The position numbers and the translations under genes are program-made. The notes beneath the pieces were generated by a model. It saw only the letters and a list, made by a program, of their open reading frames with translations. It was not told the DNA's origin and searched no databases. A stretch of 6,657 bases of DNA, taken from an uncultured Bacteroidota bacterium. GTDB lineage: Bacteria > Bacteroidota > Bacteroidia > Chitinophagales > Chitinophagaceae. The stretch is taken from positions 1 through 6,657 of the forward strand of contig CAMLKS010000132.1 of NCBI GenBank assembly GCA_946480675.1. Reading direction: 5' to 3'. Below are positions 5,035 to 6,657 of the stretch, piece after piece; position 1 is the first letter of the stretch; each line of letters starts with the position of its first letter.

Positions 5035-6657
5035 ATGAGAAAATGCCTACTCTTCGTAGCACTTATAGTGTCGCATATTAGTTTATTTGCGCAGGGAGAT
5101 CTGTTTACTTCGCCCGATACGGTGTGTCCTAAACAGCCTGTGCAACTGGTAAGCAATGTGCCCAATGCCGCAACTCACTATTGGGGTTTTTGTTCCGGAT
5201 ACGCGTTTAATGATCCTAAAGCTACCGCACTGGGTAAGAAATTTGCCCTGGATGGTGCAGCAGCCATAGAAGTGGAAAAAGACGGCGCCAATTACTTTGC
5301 ATTTGTGCTCAACAGGGGCCTGAATGCATCGCTGGTAAGGCTGGAGTTTGGCAATAGCCTGGATAACACACCTAAAGTGACGGATTATGGCACAATGGAT
5401 GGTGTATTACCGAAGGGTCTTAACTCTTTGCACATAGTAAAAGATTCGGCAAAAGGTAACTGGCATGTTTTCGTGGTTGGTGGCGATGATGTGGCCACAT
5501 CTTCTCTGGCCCGCCTCGATTTTGGTACCACACTGGCTAACACGCCAAACATTGTAAACTTCGGCAACCTGCTGAATACCCTGGATCGTCCCGTAGGTAT
5601 TTTCATTTACAAAGAAGCGGGTAAATGGTATGGTTTCACCTTCAACAAAACTACCAGTGATCTTATTCGTATAGAATTTGATACATTATTGTCCTTTACC
5701 CCCAGCTATGTAAATCTTGGCAGGCCTGTGGGTATCGGTTTGCCAAACGATTTTACTACCATCCGCCACAATGGTGCATGGCACTTCTTCGTAACAAACC
5801 AGGAACATGATAGCCTTACACGTGTGGATATGGGTGCATCCCTGGCTACAAGTACACCTATAGGTAATGTCATCGGTACATTTAACGGCCTGCTGAAAAA
5901 TCCGAGTGGTATCTCTATCATTCGCGATTGCGATAGCTTCCACCTGTTCATTAATAACAAGCAAAGCCACAGGTTTGTAAGGGTAGATATGACGTCTATT
6001 ACCGGTACATATACGCCTAATGATTTTGCTGACCTGGGTACATTGCTGGCTCCCACCGGCCTTTCCCGCCCCATACGCGATAAAGACAATATATTCCTGT
6101 ATGCGGTGAATGAGTCGGACAGTAACCTTGTGAAGATAAAATTCCAGCAGTGTAATAATACAAGCATACAGTATTCTACTACATCTACACCGCCGCCATA
6201 CAGTTATGATACTGCGGGTACTTACAATATTTACTATATGGTGAATGAAGGTCAGGCAGATATGCAGGTGCAATGTAAGCTGATATATGTACTGCCTACC
6301 CCTCCCATCATCATGAGCAATGATACTACCATATGCCAGGGTGATACAATCAATCTGCGGGTAATATCTGTTAATGCGACATCAAAAACATGGACACCAA
6401 ACTACAATATCAGTAGTACCACAAAAGATGAAGTAAGGGCATGGCCGGAATATAGCACGGAATATCGCATATTGATGCCTTACCCTGCCGGTTGTATTAT
6501 TGATACGGCAATACGTGTAACTGTTAATAAAGTGAATGCAGATGCGGGCCCTGACCGTGAAGTGGCAGATGGAGCAACTACCTTGTTAGGTGGGCCGCTA
6601 ACCAGCAAGGGTATCAACTTTACCTACACATGGGTACCAAACAGGTATATCAATAGC
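5035..6657 (+). CDS. Large secreted surface protein with a propeller-like repeat region and PKD/Ig-like domains, N-terminal part (continues past the right edge)
   Basis: The frame is open from the ATG at 5035 to the window end (541 codons, no stop). Residues 1-19 are a signal peptide ending LFA, leaving Gln20 first, common in Bacteroidota secreted proteins. Residues 26-55 (PDTVCPKQPVQL, then YWGFCSG) look like the first half of a PKD domain. Residues about 76-373 hold five full copies and a partial sixth of a 51-58-residue repeat with the core [L/F]xR[L/V/I][D/E][F/M]G, probably a beta-propeller of NHL-like type. Residues 376-418 (PPPYSYDTAGTYNIYYMV) look like the second half of the PKD domain. 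A further Ig/PKD-like domain spans about 419-500 (NDTTICQGDTINL), and another starts at 501 (ADAGPDREVADGATTLLGG) and is cut by the edge. Such proteins usually end in a type IX secretion sorting domain or a gliding-motility-associated C-terminal domain, but that end is not visible. A role in adhesion, gliding or surface binding is inference. The start has no Shine-Dalgarno. Confidence 0.85.
   Translation, partial: MRKCLLFVALIVSHISLFAQGDLFTSPDTVCPKQPVQLVSNVPNAATHYWGFCSGYAFNDPKATALGKKFALDGAAAIEVEKDGANYFAFVLNRGLNASLVRLEFGNSLDNTPKVTDYGTMDGVLPKGLNSLHIVKDSAKGNWHVFVVGGDDVATSSLARLDFGTTLANTPNIVNFGNLLNTLDRPVGIFIYKEAGKWYGFTFNKTTSDLIRIEFDTLLSFTPSYVNLGRPVGIGLPNDFTTIRHNGAWHFFVTNQEHDSLTRVDMGASLATSTPIGNVIGTFNGLLKNPSGISIIRDCDSFHLFINNKQSHRFVRVDMTSITGTYTPNDFADLGTLLAPTGLSRPIRDKDNIFLYAVNESDSNLVKIKFQQCNNTSIQYSTTSTPPPYSYDTAGTYNIYYMVNEGQADMQVQCKLIYVLPTPPIIMSNDTTICQGDTINLRVISVNATSKTWTPNYNISSTTKDEVRAWPEYSTEYRILMPYPAGCIIDTAIRVTVNKVNADAGPDREVADGATTLLGGPLTSKGINFTYTWVPNRYINS
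5260..6153 (+). repeat. Protein-level tandem repeats (propeller blades) in the surface protein
   Basis: The repeat cores in the translated protein are at residues 100-119 (RLEFGNSLDNTP), 158-177 (RLDFGTTLANTP), 210-229 (RIEFDTLLSFTP), 261-281 (RVDMGASLATSTP), 314-335 (RVDMTSITGTYTP) and a short last one at 365-373 (VKIKFQQC). The corresponding cores begin at bases 5332, 5506, 5662, 5815, 5974 and 6127. Each is preceded by a strand such as WHVFVVGG, WYGFTFNK, WHFFVTNQ, FHLFINNK or IFLYAVNE. The copies have diverged in DNA sequence, so this is old duplication rather than a recent or slippage-prone repeat. Confidence 0.8.

Noticed and set aside
5385..6273. Minus-strand frames of 73, 195 and 153 codons opposite the surface-protein gene
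   Set aside because: The plus strand encodes a signal peptide and periodic repeats in one uninterrupted frame; the antisense frames are composition artefacts with no recognisable domain.
1..6657. A defence system, toxin-antitoxin pair, CRISPR array, insertion sequence or tRNA
   Set aside because: I looked on both strands and found no spaced direct repeats, terminal inverted repeats, transposase motifs, small paired genes or cloverleaf sequences. The contents are ordinary chromosomal genes.

Overview
The window looks like a piece of a Bacteroidota chromosome, most likely from the Chitinophagaceae/Sphingobacteriia side. The reasons are the protein families present (an S46 dipeptidyl-peptidase of the DPP11 type and a large secreted PKD/Ig-like surface protein), the near absence of Shine-Dalgarno sequences, and promoter elements of the Bacteroidota type (TAnnTTTG) lying directly against start codons. 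GC content is moderate and base use is even across the window. I see no mobile element, tRNA, rRNA or CRISPR.

Layout, left to right. (1) 1-398, minus strand: the N-terminal 132 codons of an RlmI-type 23S rRNA cytosine-C5 methyltransferase, running off the left edge. (2) 399-491: a short divergent promoter region. (3) 492-2153, plus strand: complete recN, a DNA double-strand-break repair ATPase. (4) 2158-2682, minus strand: a small lipoprotein of unknown function, convergent with recN with only 4 bases between the stop codons. (5) 2714-2745: a strong hairpin terminator. (6) 2765-4933, minus strand: a complete S46 serine peptidase whose S1-pocket residue marks it as an Asp/Glu-specific DPP11. 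(7) 4934-5034: a second divergent promoter region. (8) 5035-6657, plus strand: the first 541 codons of a secreted surface protein, running off the right edge. It has a signal peptide, a roughly six-repeat propeller-like region set between what look like two halves of one PKD domain, then further Ig/PKD-like domains.

The genes do not form one operon. Strand changes, divergent promoters and the terminator split them into separate units: rRNA modification, DNA repair, a lipoprotein, a periplasmic or surface peptidase, and a surface protein. DPP11 fits an organism that lives partly on peptides, and the surface protein fits one with adhesion or gliding machinery, but no direct functional link between the two can be shown here. 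This is mostly an ordinary chromosomal region. The points most worth a second look are the split-PKD/propeller architecture, the DPP11 specificity arginine, the unrecognised lipoprotein and the leaderless-type divergent promoters.
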